A stretch of 64,000 bases of DNA. Source: Bacteroidales bacterium (GTDB lineage Bacteria > Bacteroidota > Bacteroidia > Bacteroidales > UBA932). A program made the position numbers and the translations under genes. Position 1 is the first letter of the stretch; the number at the start of each line of letters is the position of its first letter. Below are positions 33,657 to 42,702 of the stretch, piece by piece. Below the pieces are notes generated by a model, which saw only the letters and a list, made by a program, of their open reading frames with translations, ran no database searches and was not told where the DNA came from. The stretch spans positions 608,178 to 672,177 of the forward strand of contig JALCKZ010000001.1 of assembly GCA_022647615.1 (NCBI GenBank). Reading direction: 5' to 3'.

Positions 33657-36251
33657 TTATTTTTTCCCCAGACCCATTTTTTTCTTCATATCCCGCAGCG
33701 CGTCAAAAGCATCCATCGGGGACATAGTATTTAAATCCAGAGATTCCAATTTCTTCTTTAAGTCCACAAGCAGCGGGTCATCCAGCTGGAAAAATGAGAG
33801 CTGCAGATTATCGTCATCTTTTTTCTTGCGCTCTTTATTTTGCTCATTATCTGCCTGTTCCTTCTCCATCTCAGTCAATTTTTTCTGCGCCGCATCAATC
33901 ACCGCAGCCGGCATACCGGCCATATTAGCAACATGTATTCCAAAGCTATGAGCTACTCCTCCCGGACATAATTTCCTCAAAAATATAACTTTATCTCCCG
34001 CCTCCTTAACGGCAATATGGTAATTCTTTACGCGCGGATAAAGTTTTTCCAGTTCATTCAATTCATGATAATGGGTGGCAAAAAGTGTCTTTGCCCTCAT
34101 TCCGTTCTGATGAATATATTCCACTATGGCCCAGGCAATTGACATACCGTCAAATGTGCTTGTACCGCGTCCGATTTCATCCAAAAGCACAAGACTTCTC
34201 GGCGACAAATTGTGTAGAATTGTAGCCGTTTCTATCATCTCCACCATAAAAGTGGACTCGCCCCGGGAAATATTATCAGATGCTCCTACCCTGGTGAATA
34301 TCTTGTCAACCAAACCAATAGAAGCACTCTTTGCAGGGACAAAAGAACCGGCCTGAGCAAGCAGAACTATTAAAGCAGTCTGTCTAAGCAGCGCGCTTTT
34401 ACCTGCCATGTTAGGACCTGTCAGGATTATAATTTGCTGAGTATCATTGTCCAGCATCAAATCATTTGCAACATATTCCTCCCCTGCCGGCATCATTGTT
34501 TCCAAAACGGGATGTCTTCCCTGTGCTATTTCTATCTTATCTCCTTCATTAATTTTAGGACGGCAATATTTATTCTCACAGGCAATTTGTGCAAATCCAG
34601 CCAAACAATCTATAGCTGCTATTGCATTGCAGGTCACCTGAATAGATGAGATATCTTTTTGAACAGCACTTACCAGCTCCTGATATATTCTGCTCTCTAT
34701 CTCATAAATTCTGGACTCAGCTCCCAAAATTTTCTCCTCATACTCTTTAAGTTCCGGAGTAATATATCTCTCCGCACTTACAAGTGTCTGCTTTCTAATC
34801 CACTCCGCCGGAACTTTGTCTTTATAAGTATTTCTTACCTCCAGGTAATACCCAAAAACATTATTGTAACTTATTTTTAATGAGGATATTCCTGTCCTTT
34901 CACTCTCCCTTCTCTGCAAGTCAATCAAGTAATCCTTGCTATTGCGTGAAATGCTCCTTAAATCATCCAGCTCTTTGTCCACTCCGCCGCCAATTATATC
35001 ACCCTTGCCCAGCATGGCAGCCGGATTTTCAACCATATCTTTGGCTATCAGCGCAGCTAATTCTCTAAACTCTTTAAGCTCTCTATTGTATTGTGACAAA
35101 GGGGTAACCAAATTTGAAATAGGTTTGATTTGCTCCAGCCCGCGTCTGAGCTGAACCATCTCCCTCGGATTTATTTTCCCCGCCGCAGCACGTCCCAATA
35201 TTCTCTCCATATCTCCAATATTCCCAATCCTCTGCTGTACCTCTTCTCTAATATCCTTGTGCTCAACAAAATATTGCACCGCGTCATACCTCTTCTCTAT
35301 CTCTCCGCTCTCCTTTAACGGCATTCCAACCCAAGAACGCAGCAACCTGGCTCCCATGGGAGAAGAAGTTTTATCCACAACATTTATAAGGGAAACACCT
35401 CCGGGAGCAACCGTAGAAAATATCTCTAAATTCCTGATAGTGAACTTATCCAGCCAAACAAAATTTTTACCGTCAATTCTAGATACGGAGTTAATCTGAG
35501 CCGCATCTGTAATATGATTTTGTTCCAAATAAAACAGCGCAGCTCCGGCGGCTGTTTTTGCAAGAGAAAGTTCATCTATCCCAAATCCCTTAAGCGCCTT
35601 ATCTCCAAACTGTTTCTTTAATTTATCTTCACACGCATCCGGAACAAACGCCCAATCATCCATTAAGGTGATGTAAAAATCCTCCCCAAATCTTTTCTTA
35701 AATCCCGCCTCATATCCCTTCTGCAAAAGCATCTCCTTTGGCTTCATATCAGATAGCAGAACCTCCAGATAATCAAGAGTTCCCTGCGCCACTTTAAATG
35801 TTCCGGTAGATACATCCACAAATGCGGCCCCTCCCTCATCTTTAGAGAAAAATATTGAGCACAAAAAATTATTCTCCTTTAAATCCAGCAGCTGTTCATT
35901 ATACGCAACGCCTGGCGTAACAAGCTCTGTAACACCTCTCTTGACAATGCTCTTTGCAAATTTAGGGTCTTCCAGCTGATCGCAAACCGCAACTTTATAT
36001 CCGGCCCTCACAAGCTTTGGCAAGTAATTATCAATGGCATGATGCGGAAATCCGCACAATTCAACAGCTGTCGGGACCCCATTAGACCTCTTTGTCAAAA
36101 CAATACCCAGCACCTTGCTTGTTGTGATTGCATCATCACCGTAAGACTCATAGAAATCTCCCACGCGCATAAGCATCAAAGCCTCAGGATATTGGGCTTT
36201 AAATTTGAAATATTGCTTCATCAGCGGCGTGTCTAAATTTCTCTCTGCCAT
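33657..36251 (-). CDS. mutS: DNA mismatch repair protein MutS
   Basis: MutS recognises mismatches and starts methyl-independent or methyl-directed repair with MutL. The 864-residue protein is full length. The mismatch-binding domain begins TPLMKQYFKFKAQYPEALML with the Phe-x-Glu motif as VGDFYESYGDDA. The ATPase has Walker A LTGPNMAGKSALLRQTALI, Walker B SLVLLDEIGRGTSTFDGMSI, and ATHYHELNEL. The C-terminal tail carries an acidic/Lys-rich linker (EQADNEQNKERKKKDDDNLQ) before a final helical segment. The start at 36251 is only 8 bases from a promoter -7 box. The CTGTCGGGA copy at 36068-36076 is inside the gene. Confidence 0.97.
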   Translation of the reverse strand: MAERNLDTPLMKQYFKFKAQYPEALMLMRVGDFYESYGDDAITTSKVLGIVLTKRSNGVPTAVELCGFPHHAIDNYLPKLVRAGYKVAVCDQLEDPKFAKSIVKRGVTELVTPGVAYNEQLLDLKENNFLCSIFFSKDEGGAAFVDVSTGTFKVAQGTLDYLEVLLSDMKPKEMLLQKGYEAGFKKRFGEDFYITLMDDWAFVPDACEDKLKKQFGDKALKGFGIDELSLAKTAAGAALFYLEQNHITDAAQINSVSRIDGKNFVWLDKFTIRNLEIFSTVAPGGVSLINVVDKTSSPMGARLLRSWVGMPLKESGEIEKRYDAVQYFVEHKDIREEVQQRIGNIGDMERILGRAAAGKINPREMVQLRRGLEQIKPISNLVTPLSQYNRELKEFRELAALIAKDMVENPAAMLGKGDIIGGGVDKELDDLRSISRNSKDYLIDLQRRESERTGISSLKISYNNVFGYYLEVRNTYKDKVPAEWIRKQTLVSAERYITPELKEYEEKILGAESRIYEIESRIYQELVSAVQKDISSIQVTCNAIAAIDCLAGFAQIACENKYCRPKINEGDKIEIAQGRHPVLETMMPAGEEYVANDLMLDNDTQQIIILTGPNMAGKSALLRQTALIVLLAQAGSFVPAKSASIGLVDKIFTRVGASDNISRGESTFMVEMIETATILHNLSPRSLVLLDEIGRGTSTFDGMSIAWAIVEYIHQNGMRAKTLFATHYHELNELEKLYPRVKNYHIAVKEAGDKVIFLRKLCPGGVAHSFGIHVANMAGMPAAVIDAAQKKLTEMEKEQADNEQNKERKKKDDDNLQLSFFQLDDPLLVDLKKKLESLDLNTMSPMDAFDALRDMKKKMGLGKK

Positions 36252-36258
36252 AGCAACG

Positions 36259-36266
36259 CAAAATTA
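36259..36266 (-). promoter_or_regulatory. Promoter -7 box placed for a leaderless mutS transcript
   Basis: TAATTTTG on the minus strand. Its last base is 8 bases from the mutS ATG, leaving little or no untranslated leader. Confidence 0.45.
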
Positions 36267-36307
36267 GCATAATAAATCAAAAGGAGCGTGCAATTCTATC
36301 AATTTCC

Positions 36308-36315
36308 TATCTTTG
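36308..36315 (+). promoter_or_regulatory. Promoter -7 box for the beta-lactamase-fold pair
   Basis: TATCTTTG, 39 bases before the ATG at 36354, matching TAnnTTTG. Confidence 0.5.
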
Positions 36316-36353
36316 TAAATGTTGTAAAATGTACAATTTAACCACAATTAACA

Positions 36354-37616
36354 ATGAAACTTTTTAAATCTTTAATCACGACAATTTTATTATCCGTCTT
36401 GGTTTTGGCAGGCAGCGCTGCATCAGCCAAAAAAGACCCGGTCTCTTCTCAGACAAAAAAAGAGATAAATTCAGACATAGCGCAAGTAATGAAGGAGTTC
36501 AATACCGTCGGACTGGGAGTTGCCGTTGTTAGAAATGGTCAAATTGTTTACGCCAATTCTTGGGGATATAAAGACCTGGAGAATAAAAAAGCATTAAAAA
36601 ATGATGATATTTTTAGAATAGCTTCTATCTCTAAATCATTCACAGCCACGGCAATAATGCAGCTTGTAGAGCAGGGAAAAGTATCTTTGGATGAGGATGT
36701 TTCTGATTTAGTTGGTTTTAAGGTTAGAAATCCAAAATTCCCGGATGTGAAGATTACCGTAAAAATGTTGCTGTCACACACTTCCAGCCTGAATGATAGC
36801 CAGGGCTATTTTACATTGGATGTTATAGACCCCTCTAAATCAAAAGATTACTATAAAGCATATAATGATTACAAACCTGGAACCGGATATGAATACGCCA
36901 ATCTGGGATTTAACACATTAGGAACAATATTGGAAAGGATAAGCGGGGAGAGATTTGACCAATACATTGTAAATCACATTCTTAAACCATTAAATGTTTA
37001 CGGCGGATATTGGGTTGCCAGCTTGGACAAGAGCAAATTTGTCAATTTGTATAATTGGAATAATGAGACAAAAAAATATGAAGTTCAGCCGGAGGCCTAT
37101 GATCCAAGAACGGAACAAATTGCTAACTATCAGATGGGACGCTCAACTCCAATTTTCTCTCCAACAGGCGGAATGAAAATTTCTCCGACGGGACTTGCAA
37201 CGGTAATGATGATGCACATGGGACTTGGAACTTATAACGGCAAAAAAATCATAAGCAAGCAAAGTGCTGAAACAATGCAATCTGCACAGTTTGGACCAGA
37301 TGATGAGTATGACCGCTATTGCTTTGCATTAAGAAGAGGTTATGAGCTGCTTGATGGTTATGAAATGATTGGACATGTTGGAGAAGCATACGGAGTTCAC
37401 ACCTCTATGTTTTGGAATAGCGACCGTACTTTTGGTTTTGTTGTAATGACAAACGGCAACCAGGAGAAGTGGGAAAGAGGATTTATGGCAATTCACCGCA
37501 GAGTAGATAAATGCCTGTACAACAGACTTATCAAGGGTACATCGGCTGACACCCGCAAGGCTGAAATTGAAAAGATGGAGCAACAAAAGCACTACAATCA
37601 ACAAACAGATAGATAG
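36354..37616 (+). CDS. Exported serine beta-lactamase-family hydrolase 1
   Basis: A 420-residue protein of the class C beta-lactamase/penicillin-binding-protein superfamily. It has a signal peptide (TTILLSVLVLAGSAASA) and the catalytic SxxK as SISK (91-94), the Tyr motif YAN in YEYANLGFNTLG, and HVG in place of the KTG triad. Members of this family are often esterases, peptidases or D-amino-acid amidases rather than resistance enzymes, so I do not assign a substrate. After the hydrolase domain ends at ...CLYNRLIKGTSAD, a ~25-residue charged tail runs into the next gene, which overlaps it in another frame. Confidence 0.82.
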   Translation: MKLFKSLITTILLSVLVLAGSAASAKKDPVSSQTKKEINSDIAQVMKEFNTVGLGVAVVRNGQIVYANSWGYKDLENKKALKNDDIFRIASISKSFTATAIMQLVEQGKVSLDEDVSDLVGFKVRNPKFPDVKITVKMLLSHTSSLNDSQGYFTLDVIDPSKSKDYYKAYNDYKPGTGYEYANLGFNTLGTILERISGERFDQYIVNHILKPLNVYGGYWVASLDKSKFVNLYNWNNETKKYEVQPEAYDPRTEQIANYQMGRSTPIFSPTGGMKISPTGLATVMMMHMGLGTYNGKKIISKQSAETMQSAQFGPDDEYDRYCFALRRGYELLDGYEMIGHVGEAYGVHTSMFWNSDRTFGFVVMTNGNQEKWERGFMAIHRRVDKCLYNRLIKGTSADTRKAEIEKMEQQKHYNQQTDR

Positions 37617-38688
37617 CATTATGAAGGCTAATGAAGCGGTAGGACTTGGGGTGGCAGTTGTTAAGGATGGTCATATAATCTACAGAAATACATGGGGATA
37701 TAAAAATTTGGAAAATAAGACACCTCTTGCAGAGGATGATTTATTTAGAATTGCATCTATCTCAAAATCATTTACCGCAACTTCCATAATGCAGCTGGTT
37801 GAACAGGGCAAATTAAGCCTGGATGCAGATGTATCTGATTTAGTTGGATTTAAGGTTAGGAATCCTAAATTCCCGGATGTAAAAATTACACTTTACATGT
37901 TGCTTTCTCACTCATCAAGTTTGAATGACAGCCAGGGATATTTTACTCTTGATGTTATAAATCCCGCAAAATCAAAAGATTATGCAAAAGCATACAACAA
38001 CTACTGCCCGGGAACACAGTATGAATATTGCAATTTAGGATACAATACTTTAGGAACAATTCTGGAGAGGACAAGCGGACAAAGATTTGACAAATACGTT
38101 GTAGGTCATGTACTTAATCCGCTGTTTGTTTATGGAGGATATTGGGTTGCAAGCCTGGATGCATCCAAGTTTGTAACGTTATATGAAAAAGATCCAAAGA
38201 CAGGAAAATATGAACCTCAGCCGGAAGCTTATGATCCAAGAACTGAGCAAATTGCTAACTATCAGATGGGTTACTCAACTCCTGTTTTCTCTCCTACTGG
38301 CGGAATGAAACTTTCTCCAACCGGACTGGCAACAGTAATGATGATGCACATGGGACTTGGCAAATATATGGATATGAGGATAATAAAGCCGGAAAGCGCG
38401 CTGCTTATGCAAAGCCGCCTTGTTGGACCAACAGATGAAGGAGATGATTACGGCTTTGCAATCAGAACAACAAAACAGCTAATTGACGGCAAAACAATGA
38501 TTGGTCATACCGGCGGAGCTTACGGGGTTTTAACCTCAATGTTTTGGAACAGGGAGCGCACCTTTGGAATTGTTGTAATGACAAACGGCTGCAATGAAAG
38601 AAGCGACCACAACTTTATGACCATCCATCGTGATGTTGATAACTGTTTGTATAACAATTTAATAAAAGGAACAGAAGCGGACAGGTAA
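37567..38688 (+). CDS. Serine beta-lactamase-family hydrolase 2, overlapping the first in a different frame
   Basis: A close paralogue of the upstream gene (shared SISKSFTAT, VSDLVGFKVRNPKFPDVKIT, YDPRTEQIANYQMG). Catalytic motifs are intact: SISK (64-67 from 37567), YCN and HTGGA. It has no signal peptide. Homology begins at INKQIDSIMKANEAVGLGV, which aligns with INSDIAQVMKEFNTVGLGV of the first, and so extends upstream of the only good ATG (37621). The frame opens with TTG at 37567, inside gene 1. Either a +1 shift joins the two into one exported double-domain enzyme, or the second copy has lost its signal. Confidence 0.7.
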   Translation: MKRWSNKSTTINKQIDSIMKANEAVGLGVAVVKDGHIIYRNTWGYKNLENKTPLAEDDLFRIASISKSFTATSIMQLVEQGKLSLDADVSDLVGFKVRNPKFPDVKITLYMLLSHSSSLNDSQGYFTLDVINPAKSKDYAKAYNNYCPGTQYEYCNLGYNTLGTILERTSGQRFDKYVVGHVLNPLFVYGGYWVASLDASKFVTLYEKDPKTGKYEPQPEAYDPRTEQIANYQMGYSTPVFSPTGGMKLSPTGLATVMMMHMGLGKYMDMRIIKPESALLMQSRLVGPTDEGDDYGFAIRTTKQLIDGKTMIGHTGGAYGVLTSMFWNRERTFGIVVMTNGCNERSDHNFMTIHRDVDNCLYNNLIKGTEADR

Positions 38689-38722
38689 TAAATAAAGCAC
38701 AAACTATTTTTGAATATTTTTA

Positions 38723-38731
38723 TCCCGATAG
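38723..38731 (-). repeat. Intergenic CTRTCGSGA motif copy
   Basis: TCCCGATAG on the plus strand, 16 bases before the GTG start of the following glycosyltransferase. Confidence 0.45.
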
Positions 38732-38746
38732 ATTATAAATAACGTT

Positions 38747-40105
38747 GTGAAAAGAGTTTTAATAATCACATATTATTGGCCGCCCGCGGGAGGAAGCGGA
38801 GTTCAGCGCTGGCTGAAATTTGCAAAATATCTTCCGCAATATGGCTGGCAGCCTGTTATTTACACTCCGCTTAATCCGGAGGTAAATGCAGAAGATGCCA
38901 CTCTCGCTAAAGATATTGCTCCGGATTTGGAAGTGATAAAACGCAAAATATTAGAACCTTACGCCATTTATAAAATTCTGTCGGGAAAAAAGAAAAATGA
39001 AAAAATAGAGGCTAATGCCGTAGCGCAAAAAAGTTCCGGCGGAATATCTGTTTTTATCCGCGGGAACTTTTTTATCCCCGACCCCCGCGTATGGTGGGTT
39101 AGGCCCTCTGTGAATTTTCTTAAAAAATATTTAAAAGAACATCCTGTTGATGCCATTGTTAGCACAGGGCCTCCTCAATCTATGCATTTGATTGCAAAAA
39201 GGTTACACGCTTCACTTGGCATTCCTTGGATTGCAGATTTCAGGGATCCGTGGACTAAAATATTCTACTTTAAACATCTGAACCTTACAAAATGTTCCCG
39301 CAGGAAACATGAAAAATTAGAGCAGGGCGTAATAGATGAAGCGGATAAAATTGTTGTTGTATCTCCTCAGATGAAGGAGGATTTCAGCTCCATGACAAAA
39401 ACCCCTATCTCCATTATAACCAATGGTTTTGACCCGGATGATTTCACTGACGGCAACTCAGACAAGATGGGAAAAGAGGTTGCATTGAAAATAGAAACTT
39501 TAACAAAGAACAAATTTACTATTGTGCAGACAGGTCTTCTAACTGATGCTGCAAACCCTGACTTATTGTGGCGAGAGCTTGGAGCAAAGGCGGAAGCTGA
39601 AGCAGATTTTAGAAAAGATTTTTTGTTTGTAACAATGGGGCAGATGGATTCATCTGTGACGCAGGAGATAGAAGAAGCACATTTGGGACAAAACATTAAG
39701 AACCTTGGATATGCTCCTCATTCAGAAGCAGTTGCCTGGCAAAAAAGAGCCAATCTGTTATTGCTGCCTTTGAGGAAAGAGAATGAAGCCAAAGCTATTT
39801 TGACGGGGAAGTTTTTTGAATATCTTGCAAGCGGTTCCAGTATTCTTGCAATTGGGCCAACAGATAGTAATCTTGGGGATGCCATGAGGGAGACGGAATG
39901 CGGAACTATTTGCGATTATGGAGATTCCAAAGGCATGAGAAGAGTTGTTGACGCCGCGTATGAGGAGTTTAAAAAGAGTTCTTCATCAGAGGTTGAAAAC
40001 GCCATGGGCCAGCAGCGGAAAAACATTTCCCCTGCAGCCCGGAAATATTCCAGACCTGCTCTAGCTCAGCAATTTGCAGAGCTGTTAAATGAATTTAAAA
40101 AATAA
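38747..40105 (+). CDS. Glycosyltransferase, GT4-like
   Basis: A 452-residue GT-B glycosyltransferase. The N-terminus KRVLIITYYWPPAGGSGVQR, then WLKFAKYLPQYGWQPVIYTP, is typical of a Bacteroidetes family that acts on surface polysaccharides. IPWIADFRDPWTKI and YLASGSSILAIGPTDSN (donor-site region) follow. The start codon is GTG at 38747, directly before the conserved strand. A CTGTCGGGA copy at 38978-38986 encodes KILSG in a hydrophilic loop. The YfhO-like membrane protein starts 5 bases later, so the two are probably co-translated and may cooperate in glycan assembly. Confidence 0.83.
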   Translation: MKRVLIITYYWPPAGGSGVQRWLKFAKYLPQYGWQPVIYTPLNPEVNAEDATLAKDIAPDLEVIKRKILEPYAIYKILSGKKKNEKIEANAVAQKSSGGISVFIRGNFFIPDPRVWWVRPSVNFLKKYLKEHPVDAIVSTGPPQSMHLIAKRLHASLGIPWIADFRDPWTKIFYFKHLNLTKCSRRKHEKLEQGVIDEADKIVVVSPQMKEDFSSMTKTPISIITNGFDPDDFTDGNSDKMGKEVALKIETLTKNKFTIVQTGLLTDAANPDLLWRELGAKAEAEADFRKDFLFVTMGQMDSSVTQEIEEAHLGQNIKNLGYAPHSEAVAWQKRANLLLLPLRKENEAKAILTGKFFEYLASGSSILAIGPTDSNLGDAMRETECGTICDYGDSKGMRRVVDAAYEEFKKSSSSEVENAMGQQRKNISPAARKYSRPALAQQFAELLNEFKK

Positions 40106-40110
40106 AATAT

Positions 40111-42702
40111 ATGTCAGAGTTAAAAACACAAAGTTGGTTTAAAAAACTATTGCCGTACATTCTGGCAATTCTTGCCTTTATAATCATAGGATATTCATAC
40201 GCCCCGTACACATTACAGGGAAAGGTTGTAAATCAATCAGATATCTCTAGCTGGAATGGCATGGCAAATGAGATTGTGACATGGAATGATGCCCATCCGG
40301 GAGATAGGACATTGTGGACAAATTCAATGTTTTCCGGAATGCCCGCAACTACAATCTCCGTAAAATATCATGGTGATTTTACCCAATATTTGTATGACAT
40401 TTTATTTATAGGTCAGCGTCCGGCAAGTTATCTAATCATTTGTATGATAGGAGCATTCTTAATGTTCCTGGCTTTTGGAGTTAATATATGGCTTGCAATT
40501 CTTGGAGCAATAGCAATGGCCTTTTGCTCTTATAATATGCAGATTATACAAGTGGGGCATAATTCAAAAATGGTGGCCATTGCCTTTATGCCTTGGGTAA
40601 TAGCTTCTCTGGTTTACGCATATAAAAAGAACTGGATATGGGGTGCTATTTTCTTTGCTTTTACTTTGAGCTTCCAAATAAAAGCCAATCATCCTCAAAT
40701 CACTTACTATCTGGCAATCATAGTATTAGGCTTTATCATCTGGCAACTTTGCGATGCGTTAAAAGGCAAAACGTTCTCTAAATTTTTTAAAATTTCTATT
40801 GCAATTTTAATAGCCGGTCTGCTTGGAATTGCAACAAATATAAATCATCTGTGGCCAACCTACGAGTATGCAAAACACACAATGAGAGGAGGTACGGAGC
40901 TTACGGAAAACACCGCTTCCCAGGCTCAAACGGGTGGCGCAATGGAGGATAAAATTCTGTCGGGAAATAAAAAAGAGAATGCAAAGAGCAGAAGCGGCTT
41001 GGATTTGTCTTATGCAACTCAATGGTCCTATGGAATAAATGAAACTCCTAACTTGTTCATTCCTAACTTTAACGGAGGCTCTTCCGCCGGCTCTCTTTCT
41101 CAAAAATCTGAAACTTACAAATTACTTTCTCAGAGCTATCAGGGAGCGGACCAGGTTATTCAGCAGATGCCAACATACTGGGGTCCACAGTCATTTACTG
41201 CAGGCCCGATGTACATGGGAGCTATTTGCATATTTCTGTTCCTGCTTGGATTTTTTGTACTCAAGGGAGGATTAAAATGGTGGGTTGGAGGCGTCTCCAT
41301 ACTTGCCTTAATGCTTTCATGGGGGTCTCATTTTATGGGACTTACAGAGTTCTTCTTTAATTATGCGCCGCTGTATAACAAGTTCCGAACGGTCTCTATG
41401 ATTCTTGTGATTTTGCAGGTAATGATTCCAATACTTGCGGTATTAGCTGCAAATGAGATGCTTAACGGAAACATTAAAAAAGAGGAGGCTAAAAAAGGAA
41501 TGATGTGGGCGCTGGGAATTACTGGAGGCTTTGCATTGCTGTTCTCCATATTCCCTTCTCTGGCAGGCAATTTCACCAGTCAATCTGATTCACAGCTGCC
41601 AAAAGAAATTGCTGCGTCATTGGCGCAGGACAGAATCTCATTGCTGAGAGCGGATGCTTTCCGTTCTCTTGTTTTTGTGGTTTTGGCCGCGGCTGCATTG
41701 TGGTATGGATTTACAAAGAAACTTAAAGCCAAGCACGCAACTCTTGCACTTATTGTTTTGGTAATTATTGATATGTGGGGAGTTGACAAGAGATATTTGG
41801 GAAGCAAGGATTTTGTTAGTCAACAGGATTTTACAAGTGTTCTTAACAAGCGCCCGGTAGATGAAATGATATTAAGCGACAAGAGTCCCGATTATAGAGT
41901 TTTGGATTTATCCGTGGATCCGTTTAACAATGCCTACACAAGTTATTGGCACAAAACGATAGGCGGTTACTCTCCTGCAAAATTGCAGCGTTATCAGGAT
42001 TTGATTGAGCGTGACATTATGCCTGAAATCCAGGGTCTTGCAAAAGAACTGGACAGCGCTAAAACTATCGCCGATGCAAATGCCGCAATCACATACCATC
42101 CTGTTTTAAGCATGCTTAATACAAGATATATTATTCTTAATGCACAAACTCCTCCGCTTATAAACAACTTTGCATTAGGCAATTGCTGGTTTGTAAATAA
42201 TATTGTTCCGGCGCAGGATGCAAATGACGAGATGGCAAAATTGCAGACAATTGACCCGCACACAACGGCCGTCATATCAAATGATTTTCTGGATAAAGAT
42301 GCTCAGCTAAAGCAAATTACAGCTGCACCAAAAGATACTGCCGCGGGATTTTCCTCAATAGCATTAACATCCTACGCTCCTAACAAATTGACATATCATT
42401 ACTCATCAAAAGCTCCAAAAATTGCACTGTTCAGCGAGGTTTACTATAACCCCGGATGGACCGCAAAATTAAAGAACCCGTCGGGAGAAAAAGAGTTAAA
42501 TATTTTCCGGGCCAACTGGATATTGAGGGGAGTGGTTCTTCCTGCGGGTGAGGGAGATATAACATTCTTCTTTGAGCCTGAGAGCTTTACAAAAGGAGAG
42601 CTATATTCAGAAATAGCAAGCGGTATTTTAATACTTCTGTTAATTGGAGGTATTGTTTGCAGTATCAGAAAAAAGAGAAAATTAGCGCAGGTTGCGGACT
42701 AA
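40111..42702 (+). CDS. YfhO-like polytopic membrane protein
   Basis: A large inner-membrane protein of 863 residues with about 12 hydrophobic helices in the first ~560 residues (for example PYILAILAFIIIGYSYAPYT, then LIICMIGAFLMFLAFGVNIW). A periplasmic C-terminal domain follows, and a last helix (IASGILILLLIGGIVCSI) before a basic tail. The family is annotated as YfhO and belongs broadly to GT-C-like glycosyl-transfer proteins. The loop at about 280-300 carries KILSGNKKENAKS, encoded over a CTGTCGGGA copy (40957-40965). It is coupled to the preceding glycosyltransferase. Its stop overlaps the convergent NSS transporter stop by 4 bases. Confidence 0.82.
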   Translation: MSELKTQSWFKKLLPYILAILAFIIIGYSYAPYTLQGKVVNQSDISSWNGMANEIVTWNDAHPGDRTLWTNSMFSGMPATTISVKYHGDFTQYLYDILFIGQRPASYLIICMIGAFLMFLAFGVNIWLAILGAIAMAFCSYNMQIIQVGHNSKMVAIAFMPWVIASLVYAYKKNWIWGAIFFAFTLSFQIKANHPQITYYLAIIVLGFIIWQLCDALKGKTFSKFFKISIAILIAGLLGIATNINHLWPTYEYAKHTMRGGTELTENTASQAQTGGAMEDKILSGNKKENAKSRSGLDLSYATQWSYGINETPNLFIPNFNGGSSAGSLSQKSETYKLLSQSYQGADQVIQQMPTYWGPQSFTAGPMYMGAICIFLFLLGFFVLKGGLKWWVGGVSILALMLSWGSHFMGLTEFFFNYAPLYNKFRTVSMILVILQVMIPILAVLAANEMLNGNIKKEEAKKGMMWALGITGGFALLFSIFPSLAGNFTSQSDSQLPKEIAASLAQDRISLLRADAFRSLVFVVLAAAALWYGFTKKLKAKHATLALIVLVIIDMWGVDKRYLGSKDFVSQQDFTSVLNKRPVDEMILSDKSPDYRVLDLSVDPFNNAYTSYWHKTIGGYSPAKLQRYQDLIERDIMPEIQGLAKELDSAKTIADANAAITYHPVLSMLNTRYIILNAQTPPLINNFALGNCWFVNNIVPAQDANDEMAKLQTIDPHTTAVISNDFLDKDAQLKQITAAPKDTAAGFSSIALTSYAPNKLTYHYSSKAPKIALFSEVYYNPGWTAKLKNPSGEKELNIFRANWILRGVVLPAGEGDITFFFEPESFTKGELYSEIASGILILLLIGGIVCSIRKKRKLAQVAD

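Noticed and set aside
36354..38688. Antibiotic-resistance beta-lactamases
   Set aside because: Only the broad serine-hydrolase fold is evident. The family mostly contains peptidases and esterases, and there is no mobile context.
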